This document shows positions 44,173 to 53,841 of a stretch of DNA of 64,000 bases, piece after piece. The stretch spans positions 1,798,001 to 1,862,000 of the forward strand of contig NZ_AP021901.1 of NCBI RefSeq assembly GCF_018325905.1. Reading direction: 5' to 3'. Position 1 is the stretch's first letter, and the number at the start of each line of letters is the position of its first letter. The notes under the pieces were generated by a model. That model ran no database searches, was not told where the DNA came from, and saw nothing but the letters and a program-made list of their open reading frames with translations. Both the position numbers and the translations under genes were made by a program. Source of the stretch: Pseudomonas sp. St316 (GTDB taxonomy: Bacteria; Pseudomonadota; Gammaproteobacteria; Pseudomonadales; Pseudomonadaceae).

Positions 44173-45555
44173 TCACTTGCGCCTGGCATCAGCGTCGTTG
44201 AGTCGGCCAGGTTCGGGGTCGCCTTGCTCGACGGTGCGCGACGCATCGGCACCTCCGGCATGTCGATCGAGCACTAGGCTGGCGGTATTGGTTGTGAGCA
44301 TCTGCCGGACCTGCAACTCGGTTTGTAGCAGGCGTATCTCGCGCTCCAGTGTGTCGATGTTTTTCGTCAAGGCCGTTTGGGCCGGTTCGGCGGAAGCGAT
44401 GTTAGGTTCGTGGCTGCCTGCCAGCAGCGTGCGCAATAGCAGGAGCGCTTTGTCGAGTACGCTGGACAGGGCCGTCTCACTGGCCAGGCGCCGCGCCAGG
44501 AGTTCCTGATCAGGATCGTCGCGCAGGGCTTCGATCACACCACGAGTCACCGGCAGCATCGGGCTGGAGGCTTTGCTCAGATTGTCAGGGTTCGGCGGCA
44601 GAGATCCGGACAGTAAGCCTTGCAGGGTTTTGAGGTGTTCACTGTAGGCCTCCTGGATCAGCGGCGTCAGTCCGCTGCCTGCGGTAGCCCGCAGAGTCTC
44701 GCAGGTGTCGCAGGTCGCGACTTCGGTCTCGCCCAACACGCGAACAGCCCATTCGGACTCCTCTTGCGGTGAGGTCCATGCCTGGCAAATAGCGCCGCCC
44801 AGGCAATCACTGTTACTGATCGAGGTGTTGTCATCCACTGCGCGGTTATGCAGCAGGTTATAACCCGCGCGCACCACATCGGAGGTTGCCCGGATGGGTG
44901 TTTGTCCGCTACCTCCAGCCTTCTGCCCGCCGACCCAAGACACCCCATTGTTGCCGTTACGGGCCTCGGTGTTTTTCACCGCAGCCACCGCATCACCGTC
45001 GGTTTGTTCGAGGTTGCCCTGCATTTCCTGGTTCTTGGCCAATGCGCCCCAGCCGGCTTGACCGACCTTGTCCGCCATCTTCTCAGCCATGGCCTGGCAG
45101 GTCAGCTTGGAACGGTCGAAGTCGATACGCCCCTGCATCACTCCGTTGCTCAACAACTCATAGAGACCCGGGTTGGCACGCTGGATGATCAACGCCGGCA
45201 GCGACATTACTGCTTGGGTCGCGTTCTGCACAATGCTGCCCATGATCTGCTGGAACCCTTCGGTGACGCCGTTCAACTGGTTTTGCAGGGTGTTGGTGAG
45301 GCTCATGTTTCCGCACATCATGTTCGCCTGCCAGGATCCGCCGACACCGAGCCCGTTGGGGCGATAGAGCGAGCTCGGCGAGCCCGCTGCCGAGCCGCCA
45401 CCGATGGTGTACATCACCCGATCGTCGAGCACTTCGCCTTGGGTGCTTAAGCGGTAATCGTCCTCGGCGGCGTGGGCATGCGTGGCTATTGCGAGCAGTC
45501 CGCAGAGCAACAAAGTCATCGGGCTTAACCATGATTCTGCAAGAAGCCGACTCAT
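44173..45555 (-). CDS. ICE protein, PFL_4711 family (TraH-like)
   Basis: Exported protein of 460 residues. Signal peptide (LLLCGLLAIATHAHA), then the conserved block YTIGGGSAAGSP with several cysteines (MMCGNMS, KLTCQAM, CDTCETL) and a C-terminal coiled coil (DTLEREIRLLQTELQVRQML). It corresponds to the TIGR03755 family, a periplasmic pilus-assembly protein comparable to TraH. It overlaps the upstream gene by 4 bases. Confidence 0.85.
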   Translation of the reverse strand: MSRLLAESWLSPMTLLLCGLLAIATHAHAAEDDYRLSTQGEVLDDRVMYTIGGGSAAGSPSSLYRPNGLGVGGSWQANMMCGNMSLTNTLQNQLNGVTEGFQQIMGSIVQNATQAVMSLPALIIQRANPGLYELLSNGVMQGRIDFDRSKLTCQAMAEKMADKVGQAGWGALAKNQEMQGNLEQTDGDAVAAVKNTEARNGNNGVSWVGGQKAGGSGQTPIRATSDVVRAGYNLLHNRAVDDNTSISNSDCLGGAICQAWTSPQEESEWAVRVLGETEVATCDTCETLRATAGSGLTPLIQEAYSEHLKTLQGLLSGSLPPNPDNLSKASSPMLPVTRGVIEALRDDPDQELLARRLASETALSSVLDKALLLLRTLLAGSHEPNIASAEPAQTALTKNIDTLEREIRLLQTELQVRQMLTTNTASLVLDRHAGGADASRTVEQGDPEPGRLNDADARRK

Positions 45556-46508
45556 GAAGCACCACCTTCGAAGTCGATGCTGAACAGGAAGGTCTGTCCC
45601 TCACGCTTGCAGCAGCTATAGGGACGCCACAGCGACCAGGCATAGCCGCCATCCGCGCTCTGCACCGGATCGTTGGGGAAGATGGCGCATGTGGGTTGAA
45701 CCACGGGGGAGAGCAATTGCCATTTGTGGGTCGAAGCGTCGTTTTCAACGATTGGGCCAGGCGGCCAATAACCATCGCGTGGTACGGGTGTGAGCGGGAC
45801 ATACACGTGCGGTTGCCAGTTGCGGGTAATGACGTCACCCGCTCGCTGCGCCATCACCGCAGCGGCTTTGAAGTCGTCGGGTTGCACCAAAAATCCTTGC
45901 CGGGGATAGACGCTGCCCCACATGTTTCCTGCGAGCTGACGACCGATTTCACGGATCCCGGGCGCGAGCGACTCGGGGTAAAAGCTTTCTGGGATGCCAT
46001 GACGCCAGGCCAGTGAGTCCAAAGTGCTCAGATAGTAGGGCACGAACGCAGTGGCGCCGCTGGCGCAGGCGTAGCCGGATTGCGAGGCAAGTTGCGTGGC
46101 GGCCCAGCCGCCGGGATGGCCAATGCCATCAACATTTTTGAAACGAGGCAGGTTATCGCGCTGAGTGTTCGGCGTGATCAGGTTACCGCCACCTTCCGCA
46201 CCGCTGATGGGGTAGGAGAGAGCGGCCATCTCGGTCCACGGATTGCTGCCGGTGGTGGTATAGCTCGAGACCACCAGTTCAGGAATGAAGTGACGAACCT
46301 TGGTTGAGGTTTTAACCGTGCAGCCAAAAGGGGTGCAGAGCAACCAGAAGCAGATGCCGACGACCCTGTACTCGAGGCAGTCTGGAGAAAGCACGGAGGC
46401 GGTAATGCTGCCCGTTTCCAGCGCCACGCTTGACCCGGATGCCAGCAGAATGCTCAGCAACAAAGGATGTAACTTCTGGGGCGAAATATACGGGCAGGCA
46501 GCAGACAT
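45552..46508 (-). CDS. ICE protein, PFL_4710 family (TraU-like)
   Basis: Exported protein of 318 residues with cysteine pairs throughout (SPDCLEYRVVGICFWLLCTP, YSCCKREGQ), which implies disulphide folding in the periplasm. It matches TIGR03756, the counterpart of TraU. It is the first gene after the break that holds the XRE regulator, and needs a promoter of its own in 46509-46623 or read-through from beyond. Confidence 0.85.
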   Translation of the reverse strand: MSAACPYISPQKLHPLLLSILLASGSSVALETGSITASVLSPDCLEYRVVGICFWLLCTPFGCTVKTSTKVRHFIPELVVSSYTTTGSNPWTEMAALSYPISGAEGGGNLITPNTQRDNLPRFKNVDGIGHPGGWAATQLASQSGYACASGATAFVPYYLSTLDSLAWRHGIPESFYPESLAPGIREIGRQLAGNMWGSVYPRQGFLVQPDDFKAAAVMAQRAGDVITRNWQPHVYVPLTPVPRDGYWPPGPIVENDASTHKWQLLSPVVQPTCAIFPNDPVQSADGGYAWSLWRPYSCCKREGQTFLFSIDFEGGAS

Positions 46509-46623
46509 GATCCAGGCTCTGGGTGTATGGCCTGGACAGGTTCAATGATCGAAAGAAGGGTGTCAGTGAGAAAGCCGAAAGCAGGATAGTCGGTTTACAG
46601 CGACCTTCTAGATGAGCAGAGGG

Positions 46624-46878
46624 TCATTCAGCGCTCAGCGTACGAGCAAGCGCGTCAGACTCGATGAGCAGCTGATCCGTTTTGATCTCGAAAATGTTGG
46701 CGAGTTTGCAGAGGACCAATAACGACGGGTTGCCTACCCCTCGCTCGATTTGGCTCACGTAGGTACGATCCACCTCGGCCATGAGCGCCAATTGCTCCTG
46801 GGTAAGGTTCTTCACGCGTCGCATCGAGCGGATGTTTTCCGCGAGTTGCAGACGGAGCTGTTCGTAGTCTTGAGTCAT
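46624..46878 (-). CDS. XRE-family transcriptional regulator
   Basis: DNA-binding protein of 84 residues with a single helix-turn-helix (NLTQEQLALMAEVDRTYVSQ, then IERGVGNPSLLVLCKLANIF). It has no extra sensor domain. It lies in a break of the transfer cluster, upstream of and in line with the TraU-like gene, and divergent from a small plus-strand gene. It may control these transfer genes or its own divergent neighbour. Confidence 0.82.
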   Translation of the reverse strand: MTQDYEQLRLQLAENIRSMRRVKNLTQEQLALMAEVDRTYVSQIERGVGNPSLLVLCKLANIFEIKTDQLLIESDALARTLSAE

Positions 46879-47035
46879 GCGCGCAAACTGCGCCTTGAGG
46901 GACTCTCAATCCACGGGATATAGTCTACATTTGCTCTGATTCAGGCTTTTTGATGCTTAAGCCGAGTGTCAGTTTTGTTTCTATGCTGCTTGGAACAGAC
47001 CGAGCATTAATAAATAATCGAAAGCTAAGGTGTCT

Positions 47036-47293
47036 ATGGACGAAAATTACGTTTCAATTCCGGCGGCGGATGGTTGCCCGAGCCTTCTGACGCCGTGGGG
47101 CAGCGAATTTGCGCCTATGATCGAACGCGGCGTGCAATGCGCCCAGGCTTGGCTCGGTACTCCCGGCGAGACTCCACTGTGGTGGGAGCTGGCCCAAACA
47201 CGCAAGACCTTTCCTATCGGTGACTGCCAAGATGCTTTTGAAGCCGGATTCTTGTTGAGGATTCAGCAGCGGCTTCGAGGCGCATCGCAGTAA
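47036..47293 (+). CDS. Small protein of unknown function in the transfer cluster
   Basis: Protein of 85 residues, soluble, with three cysteines and a Trp-rich middle (AQAWLGTPGETPLWWELAQT). Start at ATG 47036 with TAAGG before it; a GTG two codons earlier is possible. Divergent from the XRE regulator across 157 bases and converging on the TraC-type ATPase gene. Not recognised. Confidence 0.5.
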   Translation: MDENYVSIPAADGCPSLLTPWGSEFAPMIERGVQCAQAWLGTPGETPLWWELAQTRKTFPIGDCQDAFEAGFLLRIQQRLRGASQ

Positions 47294-47334
47294 CCGGCCG
47301 CTTGCTTTAGAGCGCGATATTTGAGTAGATTTCC

Positions 47335-50088
47335 CTATGCGGATTCTATGCCTCGCGCTCTATCGATCCGTTCAGCTACCCGGTAAGCGGCTTCCAACTC
47401 CGAGCAGCCAATGTTCTGCATCAATGTCCAGCGCTCTGCTTTTTCCTCGGGTTCCGTCATGGCCAGGGCGAGGTAAAGGCTGGGCGGCACTGCTCGAAAC
47501 AGCGTTTCGAGCTTTTTCGACAGCACTACTCCCTCGGTATATTTCCCCGGTTCTTTGCTAGCTGAGAGCAACAAAGATTTCTGTGCAGGCGTGAGCTTCT
47601 TGAAGCGTGCTATTTCTTCGCTTTCCGCGGGCGGCATGTTCAAACAAATCCACCATTCGATCATGTTCAGCATGGTCTGCGCGGCGGAAGGAAAGTCGGC
47701 AAGGTTTTGCGTCGCCAGCCAGAACCAGGCTCCGAGCTTGCGCCACATCTTGGTTCCCTTGACCACGAATGGCGCCAGCAGCGGGTTTTTGGTGATGATA
47801 TGGCCCTCGTCAGTGACCATGATGATTGGTCGGCCCAGGTACTGGTCGCGCTCGGCCAGGTTGTTCACGGTGTTCATCAGGCTGATGTAGCTGATGGACA
47901 TCTGGGCCTCGTAGCCTTCGCGAGCGTAAGTGGCGAGATCGACAATGGTCACATCGCTTTCGGGCCAAGGTGTGCCTTCGCGATCGAACAGTTCACCCTC
48001 GAAACCCTGGCAAAACAGGTCGATGGATTCACCCATTTCCTGGGCACGCTCACGACGCTTCTCCGGCAAGTGCGTGTCGGCGGCGACGCGCAGCAACGCG
48101 TCGCGCACATCGTGGGTCAATACCTGTCGACACGACGCGACACAGGTCTGTGCCGCATCGAGAATGCACTCGCGGATTAAGCTGCGATCGGCTCGACTCA
48201 GGCGCGCCTCTTCCTTAGCCTCGCCGCCGGTGATCATCAGCCGGGCGGTGATTTCCAGTTCGCCAAGAACATCGCGTTGGTCTTCTCGACTTGCTGCCGC
48301 CTCATCGTCCAGCTCATCAATCGACAGACTCGCCACCTGATCCGGTTGCTCGACCAGGCGCCAGGCATCGGCGAACGGGGCGAGACTGACCGAGGCGCCA
48401 GGTTTTAATTGGACCTTATTGACCGACAAGCCCTGAGTTGCGAAGTAATCACCCTGCAAGCCGAATGAGTTGCCGGCCTCGACGATAAACAGGCGAGGGC
48501 GGTACACGGCCATGACCTGCATCAGTAGGGTGACCAGGGTGGCCGACTTGCCGGCGCCGGTGGGGCCGAACAACAGCAGATGGCCGTTCATGGCCCGATC
48601 TAGGCGTGACAATGGATCAAAGCTCAACGGCGAGCCACCACGATTGAACAGGGTGATGCCCGGGTGGCCGGTACCTGTACTGCGGCCCCATACCGGGAGC
48701 AGATTCGCCAGGTGCTGGGCAAACATCAGGCGCGTGTACCAGTTGCGCGTGTCGCGGGCCGGGTTGTAAGCCATTGGTAGCCAACGCAGGTAACTGTTGC
48801 AGGCGGCGACCTCATCGCCTTCGCCTACCGGTTGCAGCCCCGCACCCAGCAGTGCGCTGGCCAGGCTGACCGAGCGCTGATGCAATTGCTGCTCATCGTG
48901 ACCGCGCACGTAAAACGCCAGTGTGCCCCGGTACAGCTTGTGCTGGCGGCCAATGATCGCGCGAGCCTCTTCAACATCCTGGCGGGTCTGGGTTGAGGCC
49001 AGGTTTTCTCCTATGGATTTGCGCGCTAGGCGGTTTAACTGCTCCTCGAGCATGTCCTGCGGCTTGATCACTAGAGTCAGGCTCATCACTGTGCCTTCAG
49101 GCAACTGGTCAAACAGCGCATTCACCGCGTCACCCTTGCGGGCTTCCCCGGTGAGTTGACCAATCGACGGTGCCCGCCGCAGTTTGTCCACCACCATCAC
49201 CCGGTGGGGCTGATCGTCGAAAAACCAGAGTCCGTGCTGCACATCCGAACGCGGTTCGTTGAAGAACAGCCGCTCGGCAAAGTCGTGATCGAAGGGCAGT
49301 TCCAGTGACTCATCTTCGCTCGACTCTGGATAGGCCACGCGGCGGTAGAATTCTTCGGGCGCTTCATCGGTGAGCTTGGGTGCCGGATTGAACCAGGGCA
49401 ACAACCAGGCATACAAACCTCGGCCATCGACTCGTGTCGATTGCACGCCGCACGCCTGCAAGGAAGCACTGATACGTTCGCAAGCCTGTTGCAGGGATTG
49501 CACTGGGGTGAGTCCCGTCTCATCAGCGTCAGACTCAAACCAGCGATAGACCACCAGGCGCACCCGTCGGTTATTGCCACGCCAGGGCAGGCGCGTCACC
49601 ACCTTATCCTCAAACAAACCACCGGGCTTGACGATGGCCTTCAGATGATGGCGGCTGAGCGCCAAATACGCCTGGGTGAAGACGGTGCCTCGTGCGCTGT
49701 CCTGAATATAATCGGTGAGCCGGGTCAGGTAGGGGGTGAAGTCGTTATCGTCCTGGCAGAAAAACTGCGCCACCCAAGGCGCTTGATCCAGCTCGTCAAA
49801 GCTATCCTGTAGGGCGTCTTCAAGGGCATCGCGGGCCGCCATCAGCCAATCAGGTTCGCGCCCTTCGGTGCCGATGGGCAGCAACTCGAACACCGCACCC
49901 ACCGAGCGATTGTCATCCAGCAGAAAACACTGTTCGGTGTCGAGGTATTCGACCCATGGCAGGTGATCGGTGAAGCTGGGGTGGTGCGCATACAATGCGG
50001 CCTCATCGGCCAAGGTGGCACGAGGGCGCAATGGGTGGCGCCAGGCTTTCCACGCAGAAGAGCCCTCACCCGAGTCACCGGTAGGCAC
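47335..50088 (-). CDS. traC: Conjugative transfer ATPase, PFL_4706 family (TraC/VirB4-type)
   Basis: Cytoplasmic ATPase of 917 residues that powers substrate transport and pilus assembly. Walker A LLFGPTGAGKSAT is near residue 506 and Walker B IIMVTDEGH near 751, within the C-terminal VirB4/TraC domain. The GTG start shares one base with the TAG of the lipoprotein gene (TAGTG), with AGGAAGA before it, so the two are coupled. Full length and intact. It ends before the break with the XRE and small genes. Confidence 0.92.
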   Translation of the reverse strand: MPTGDSGEGSSAWKAWRHPLRPRATLADEAALYAHHPSFTDHLPWVEYLDTEQCFLLDDNRSVGAVFELLPIGTEGREPDWLMAARDALEDALQDSFDELDQAPWVAQFFCQDDNDFTPYLTRLTDYIQDSARGTVFTQAYLALSRHHLKAIVKPGGLFEDKVVTRLPWRGNNRRVRLVVYRWFESDADETGLTPVQSLQQACERISASLQACGVQSTRVDGRGLYAWLLPWFNPAPKLTDEAPEEFYRRVAYPESSEDESLELPFDHDFAERLFFNEPRSDVQHGLWFFDDQPHRVMVVDKLRRAPSIGQLTGEARKGDAVNALFDQLPEGTVMSLTLVIKPQDMLEEQLNRLARKSIGENLASTQTRQDVEEARAIIGRQHKLYRGTLAFYVRGHDEQQLHQRSVSLASALLGAGLQPVGEGDEVAACNSYLRWLPMAYNPARDTRNWYTRLMFAQHLANLLPVWGRSTGTGHPGITLFNRGGSPLSFDPLSRLDRAMNGHLLLFGPTGAGKSATLVTLLMQVMAVYRPRLFIVEAGNSFGLQGDYFATQGLSVNKVQLKPGASVSLAPFADAWRLVEQPDQVASLSIDELDDEAAASREDQRDVLGELEITARLMITGGEAKEEARLSRADRSLIRECILDAAQTCVASCRQVLTHDVRDALLRVAADTHLPEKRRERAQEMGESIDLFCQGFEGELFDREGTPWPESDVTIVDLATYAREGYEAQMSISYISLMNTVNNLAERDQYLGRPIIMVTDEGHIITKNPLLAPFVVKGTKMWRKLGAWFWLATQNLADFPSAAQTMLNMIEWWICLNMPPAESEEIARFKKLTPAQKSLLLSASKEPGKYTEGVVLSKKLETLFRAVPPSLYLALAMTEPEEKAERWTLMQNIGCSELEAAYRVAERIDRARGIESA

Positions 50089-50504
50089 TATAAGTCTTCC
50101 TGACGTTCACCCGGTAATGCGTACTGCACCCGTTGGTAGAACGGAAAGATGGTTGAGTACCCCGGGACCGGTGCCTGCTCGGTACCACTCAAATGCGGAT
50201 ACACGTACAGCACCAGATCGGGATTGGGCAGGCGAGGGAACAGATTGTGGATCTCGTTCGCCGCGGTGCGCGTATACGGTTCTTGAAGAGACGCGGAGGA
50301 ATCTGCCTGAGCCAGCGGACGGCGTAGCTGCTGCCGAGCATCCAGCAGTTGCTGCTGAGTGCCTTGCGAACCGGCGCCATTCCAGATATCCATCATGGTT
50401 TGCTCGCCATGGGGCAGCAGCGTCTCCTTGTCGGTGGAGCACCCTGTGAGGACCAAGGAAAACACGCTAATCCAGGTCAGGCAGGGAAACGTGGATTTTT
50501 TCAT
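50088..50504 (-). CDS. Conjugative transfer lipoprotein (TIGR03751 type)
   Basis: Outer-membrane lipoprotein of 138 residues. The signal peptide ends with the lipobox LTGC, lipidated at the Cys. The C-terminal part (IHNLFPRLPNPDLVLYVYPH) matches the family found directly before the TraC-type ATPase in G-type ICEs, probably the VirB7/TraV counterpart. ATG 50504 is used; the upstream frame is not family-like. Confidence 0.85.
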   Translation of the reverse strand: MKKSTFPCLTWISVFSLVLTGCSTDKETLLPHGEQTMMDIWNGAGSQGTQQQLLDARQQLRRPLAQADSSASLQEPYTRTAANEIHNLFPRLPNPDLVLYVYPHLSGTEQAPVPGYSTIFPFYQRVQYALPGERQEDL

Positions 50505-51984
50505 GGCGTACGCTCCGGCCCTTGGGCTCGTAGTCGATGGTGATTTCATGGTCGAGGTGCAGCGCGACTTGGGCGGCCGGTGGCACGTACACGGCAGCAA
50601 AGGTCTCGCCATACAATTTGTTGATCCACCCGCGGATGTCGCTGACCCCACCACTGAGAATTGAATTCAGCGCGCTATTGCCACTGCTGCTGGTGACCCC
50701 AAGCGTACTGCCGCCCGAACTGATGACGCTGCTGTTGTTCTGCTCATCCCCGAGCAAGGCGGCGACACTGGCGCCGGCGGCAGTGATCAAACTCTGGCTG
50801 CCGAGGTACTGTTGAGCGTTTGAGCGGCGTTCGCCGGCAATGCACGGGATGCCATATGGATCGGATAGGTAACCGAGTCCGCCACGAATCTTGTCGGTGT
50901 TCGAGCTCTGGGTGGTGGAGGCATTGCGGCTGGCCACTGCCTTCGGCGGAGGCATCGTGCGGATGGTGCCGTCAGTAAACACAAAGGTGATTGACTCGAC
51001 CTGTCCGCGTACGCACGACAGGGTCCAGTCACCGGATGCCGTGCCGCTCATAACGGCCCCCGCGACGTCCGGCAGCTCGATGCCGTTGGCGGTCAGGTTC
51101 TCGGGGCCCACCAGTACTTTGAAGGGATAGGGATCATTCACGGTGCCGTCGACTGGGACTCGGCCGATCAGCGCGGTCATGGCGACCGAACCCATCAATG
51201 TTGCGTTTTCGGGAATGGTGTAGACCGGCTTCGCGCCTTCGGTACGATCAGCGGAGCGTGTCAGGTCATGTTCACCCTTGGTGACCTCGTGTAACTGCTT
51301 CTGGCTGCGGTCGATGGCATTGTCCTTCAAACCCTCCAGTGTGTTGAAGGCAGTAGGCAGACTCAGGGTGGGCGCGGTCTTGGTTCTGCCCTGGGGGGCG
51401 GTGGACAGAGCATCCGAGGGCTCAATCCACAGCAGTGCATCATTGGCAGGATGCTGCCGTTCGAACTGGGAGCCGTCGCCCGGCTCAAGCCCCAGTCCGA
51501 TAGGCATATCCTTGTCTTTGCCGGTCAGCCCTGACAGCTGCTCCTGCAATTGCGTCAGCAGACCACGGGCCTGGCGACTGTCTTGTTCCGCTTTGAGTCG
51601 AGCCTCGTTGGCTTGTCGTCGACCTTCGTCGACCTGTTGAGTCACGCTGCCAAGCGCCGTCTGGATACGCGAATCAACATTGTTTTCCCGCTCGCGCAGG
51701 CGGTTGTTTTCCGTCTGCAGCGAATCGTTGTGTTTCTTCAAACCGAGCATGTCGCTGCGCATGGCCTTCACCTGGCCGACCAGGGTGGCGACCGTATCGC
51801 GGGGGGTATCGCCCGCAATACCGAGCGACTTGGCTTGCTCGGCGGATAGCTGAAGATTGCCTTGATCAACCGACTTCTCTGGAGAGGAACTGCTGCCACC
51901 CCCGACCCAAGTTTTCAGGATAATCAACACCACGCCCAGCAGCGCAGCCGGTACCAGCCATTTGAGCAAGGCGTTAGCTTTCAT
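50467..51984 (-). CDS. ICE protein, PFL_4705 family (TraB/VirB10-like)
   Basis: Protein of 505 residues. An N-terminal membrane anchor (LLKWLVPAALLGVVLIILKT), a long coiled coil (SDMLGLKKHNDSLQTENNRL) and a C-terminal beta domain ending in a VirB10-like part. TIGR03752. It spans the envelope between the inner-membrane complex and the outer-membrane lipoprotein. ATG 51984 overlaps the upstream gene by 11 bases, and the 3' end overlaps the lipoprotein gene by 38. Confidence 0.87.
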   Translation of the reverse strand: MKANALLKWLVPAALLGVVLIILKTWVGGGSSSSPEKSVDQGNLQLSAEQAKSLGIAGDTPRDTVATLVGQVKAMRSDMLGLKKHNDSLQTENNRLRERENNVDSRIQTALGSVTQQVDEGRRQANEARLKAEQDSRQARGLLTQLQEQLSGLTGKDKDMPIGLGLEPGDGSQFERQHPANDALLWIEPSDALSTAPQGRTKTAPTLSLPTAFNTLEGLKDNAIDRSQKQLHEVTKGEHDLTRSADRTEGAKPVYTIPENATLMGSVAMTALIGRVPVDGTVNDPYPFKVLVGPENLTANGIELPDVAGAVMSGTASGDWTLSCVRGQVESITFVFTDGTIRTMPPPKAVASRNASTTQSSNTDKIRGGLGYLSDPYGIPCIAGERRSNAQQYLGSQSLITAAGASVAALLGDEQNNSSVISSGGSTLGVTSSSGNSALNSILSGGVSDIRGWINKLYGETFAAVYVPPAAQVALHLDHEITIDYEPKGRSVRHEKIHVSLPDLD

Positions 51985-52786
51985 CGCCAGCACCTCGCGA
52001 AACGGCCGGGAACAGCACGGCTTGCTCAAGGCCGACACTGCGGGTGACAAGGTAGGCGATCGTGGTGTCTTCAGCGCTGCCGACAGGTCCGAGGAAAGCA
52101 TGCTGGAAAGCCGCGGCGAATAGCTTGGCCTGGAGTCGACGTGGATCGAGTTGCACCGTCTCTGAACCACGATTGCGCAGCTTCACGGCCGTCACCCAGT
52201 AATCACCGAGTCGCCAGGCGGCGATGGGCGTGCTGGACACGTGTTCGATCGGCAGCAGGGTTGGCAGTTCGGTGCGCAGCTTGAGCGGGACGCGGCGTAC
52301 GCCGGGCAGGGACTCCACGGTGCGTAGCGGCGCATACAGGCTTTGCGCGGCGTAGCGTGTCAAAGCGACTGGGATTGGCGTACGTTCTGGAACAGGGACG
52401 GTGCTGGATTCAGCCTCGGTAGGCTGCTCCTGAGCATTCTTAAGAATACGCACGGGTTCCAGCGGTTGATCGCCAGGCGTGGCCGCAATGTCCAAGAGGA
52501 TGATCTCTCCCGTCGCGACAGATTGCAGCTGTAGGCGGGTCGGGGCGATGGCCTCCGACGCCCGCAGGTACAGCGTGCCGCCAGTTGATTGCACGCGCAG
52601 CTTGCCCGTCAGGGTTGAGGGCACTCCGACGCGAACAGCCTCATCGACAAAGACCACCCGCTCCTGATTGATCACCAGTGGGACCGCGAGAGGGAGGCGT
52701 TCCCAGCGCATCAACTCGACGGCCTGCGCTGCAACTCCCCATAGCATCAATGCGATGGTGAGCGCCGGGGTAGAAATCCGCTTCAT
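51974..52786 (-). CDS. ICE protein, PFL_4704 family (TraK-like)
   Basis: Exported protein of 270 residues with a signal peptide (LTIALMLWGVAAQA) and a beta-rich mature domain (LPLAVPLVINQERVVFVDEA). TIGR03749, the counterpart of the secretin-like TraK/VirB9 of the outer-membrane core complex. Starts 4 bases within the stop of the upstream gene. Confidence 0.87.
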   Translation of the reverse strand: MKRISTPALTIALMLWGVAAQAVELMRWERLPLAVPLVINQERVVFVDEAVRVGVPSTLTGKLRVQSTGGTLYLRASEAIAPTRLQLQSVATGEIILLDIAATPGDQPLEPVRILKNAQEQPTEAESSTVPVPERTPIPVALTRYAAQSLYAPLRTVESLPGVRRVPLKLRTELPTLLPIEHVSSTPIAAWRLGDYWVTAVKLRNRGSETVQLDPRRLQAKLFAAAFQHAFLGPVGSAEDTTIAYLVTRSVGLEQAVLFPAVSRGAGDES

Positions 52787-53424
52787 GAATCACCTCCAGG
52801 CAGAGCGATTTTTTGTGGCGTGCCTTGATAACAATCCAGCGCCAGTCCCCACTTGTTGTGTTCGGGATCGAGGTCGAACCGCACCACGCGTAGTGGATAG
52901 CGCACCACCACCCGTTTCACCGGTTCCGCGGCGTAATATTCATCAGCGTTGAGGTCGAGGGTGACCAGCCAGCTGTCGCGGTCGAGTTGCTTGACCCTGA
53001 GTTCCGGATCTTCGCTGTAACCGCGGCCCAGAATTTCGTAGACCCCGCGCACTCGCTGGCGCAGTTCACCGGCGGCCTTGCGGTATTCGTAGTCGCCGTC
53101 GAGGAAGGCTTTGCAGGCAGGTGTCAGGTAGGACTGCAAGCCATAGATGGCGCGGCGATAATCCTGCTCGCCATCCGAGGGCCAGCGGTTTAGCTGACCA
53201 AAGATATACAGGGCAAAGGCATAGATATTTTCTGAGGGGATATCCCACCACTTGCGAGTGCTGCCCGAGCGCAGATCTGGTGGTACATGCACGGTCAGAT
53301 CGGTCGGTGCCGAACGCCAGCCGTACCAGAGCCCGGCACAGACCAGGGCAAGGATCATTACCGCCAAACGCAGGCTGAAGATATGCGCCTGTTGGGCATC
53401 GACCTTGTTTCGAAAGCGGCTCAT
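52783..53424 (-). CDS. ICE protein, PFL_4703 family (TraE/VirB8-like)
   Basis: Inner-membrane protein of 213 residues with one anchor (LAVMILALVCAGLWYGW) and a periplasmic domain (WWDIPSENIYAFALYIFGQL). TIGR03746; comparable to TraE/VirB8. ATG 53424 overlaps the TGA of the preceding gene by 4 bases; a longer frame upstream is in the wrong register for that gene. Confidence 0.87.
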   Translation of the reverse strand: MSRFRNKVDAQQAHIFSLRLAVMILALVCAGLWYGWRSAPTDLTVHVPPDLRSGSTRKWWDIPSENIYAFALYIFGQLNRWPSDGEQDYRRAIYGLQSYLTPACKAFLDGDYEYRKAAGELRQRVRGVYEILGRGYSEDPELRVKQLDRDSWLVTLDLNADEYYAAEPVKRVVVRYPLRVVRFDLDPEHNKWGLALDCYQGTPQKIALPGGDS

Positions 53425-53834
53425 CGCTGCCACCGGGACAGAGCAGGGCGCAGCCGACGCGAGCGGCGAACCGTCCAGGCGCCGGAGTGAAGGATCAAAC
53501 TTCCGCGACCCAGGCGCCAACGGCTGGCGAGGACCCATTCGATTTTGCGGTATAACCAGGTCTCGGGGCGGGCTCGTTTGGCCCGACGCAGTAGCGCCCC
53601 ACCGGCCAATAACACTACCGCCATGCCTGCGATCATGCTGGTTGGCGCCACGGCAATGGAGGAGGTGGCAATCGCCAGAGGAACACCCAGCACCAGGCCA
53701 ATGACTGCGCCGGCACCGAGCGCTACCCACATCTCATCATTGGTCAAACCGCGTAATACAGCAGGGTCACGATTGAGTCGCTCAGGCAGAAAGATCAAGG
53801 TGCCGTCGGCAAGACGTTCAATAGTGTCGTTCAT
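53421..53834 (-). CDS. Conjugative transfer region protein TIGR03750 (TraL/VirB3-like)
   Basis: Protein of 137 residues with two membrane segments in the middle (MWVALGAGAVIGLVLGVPLA and SMIAGMAVVLLAGGALLRRA) and a basic C-terminus. The N-terminal FLPERLNRDPAVLRGLTNDE is the family signature. Position between the PFL_4702 and PFL_4703 genes is standard. Confidence 0.87.
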   Translation of the reverse strand: MNDTIERLADGTLIFLPERLNRDPAVLRGLTNDEMWVALGAGAVIGLVLGVPLAIATSSIAVAPTSMIAGMAVVLLAGGALLRRAKRARPETWLYRKIEWVLASRWRLGRGSLILHSGAWTVRRSRRLRPALSRWQR

Positions 53835-53841
53835 GTCGACC

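Noticed and set aside
52171..53730. Long upstream extensions of transfer genes (for example to 53730)
   Set aside because: They overlap the preceding genes by hundreds of bases; the inner ATG codons with overlapping stops (ATGA) and family-like beginnings are the proper starts.
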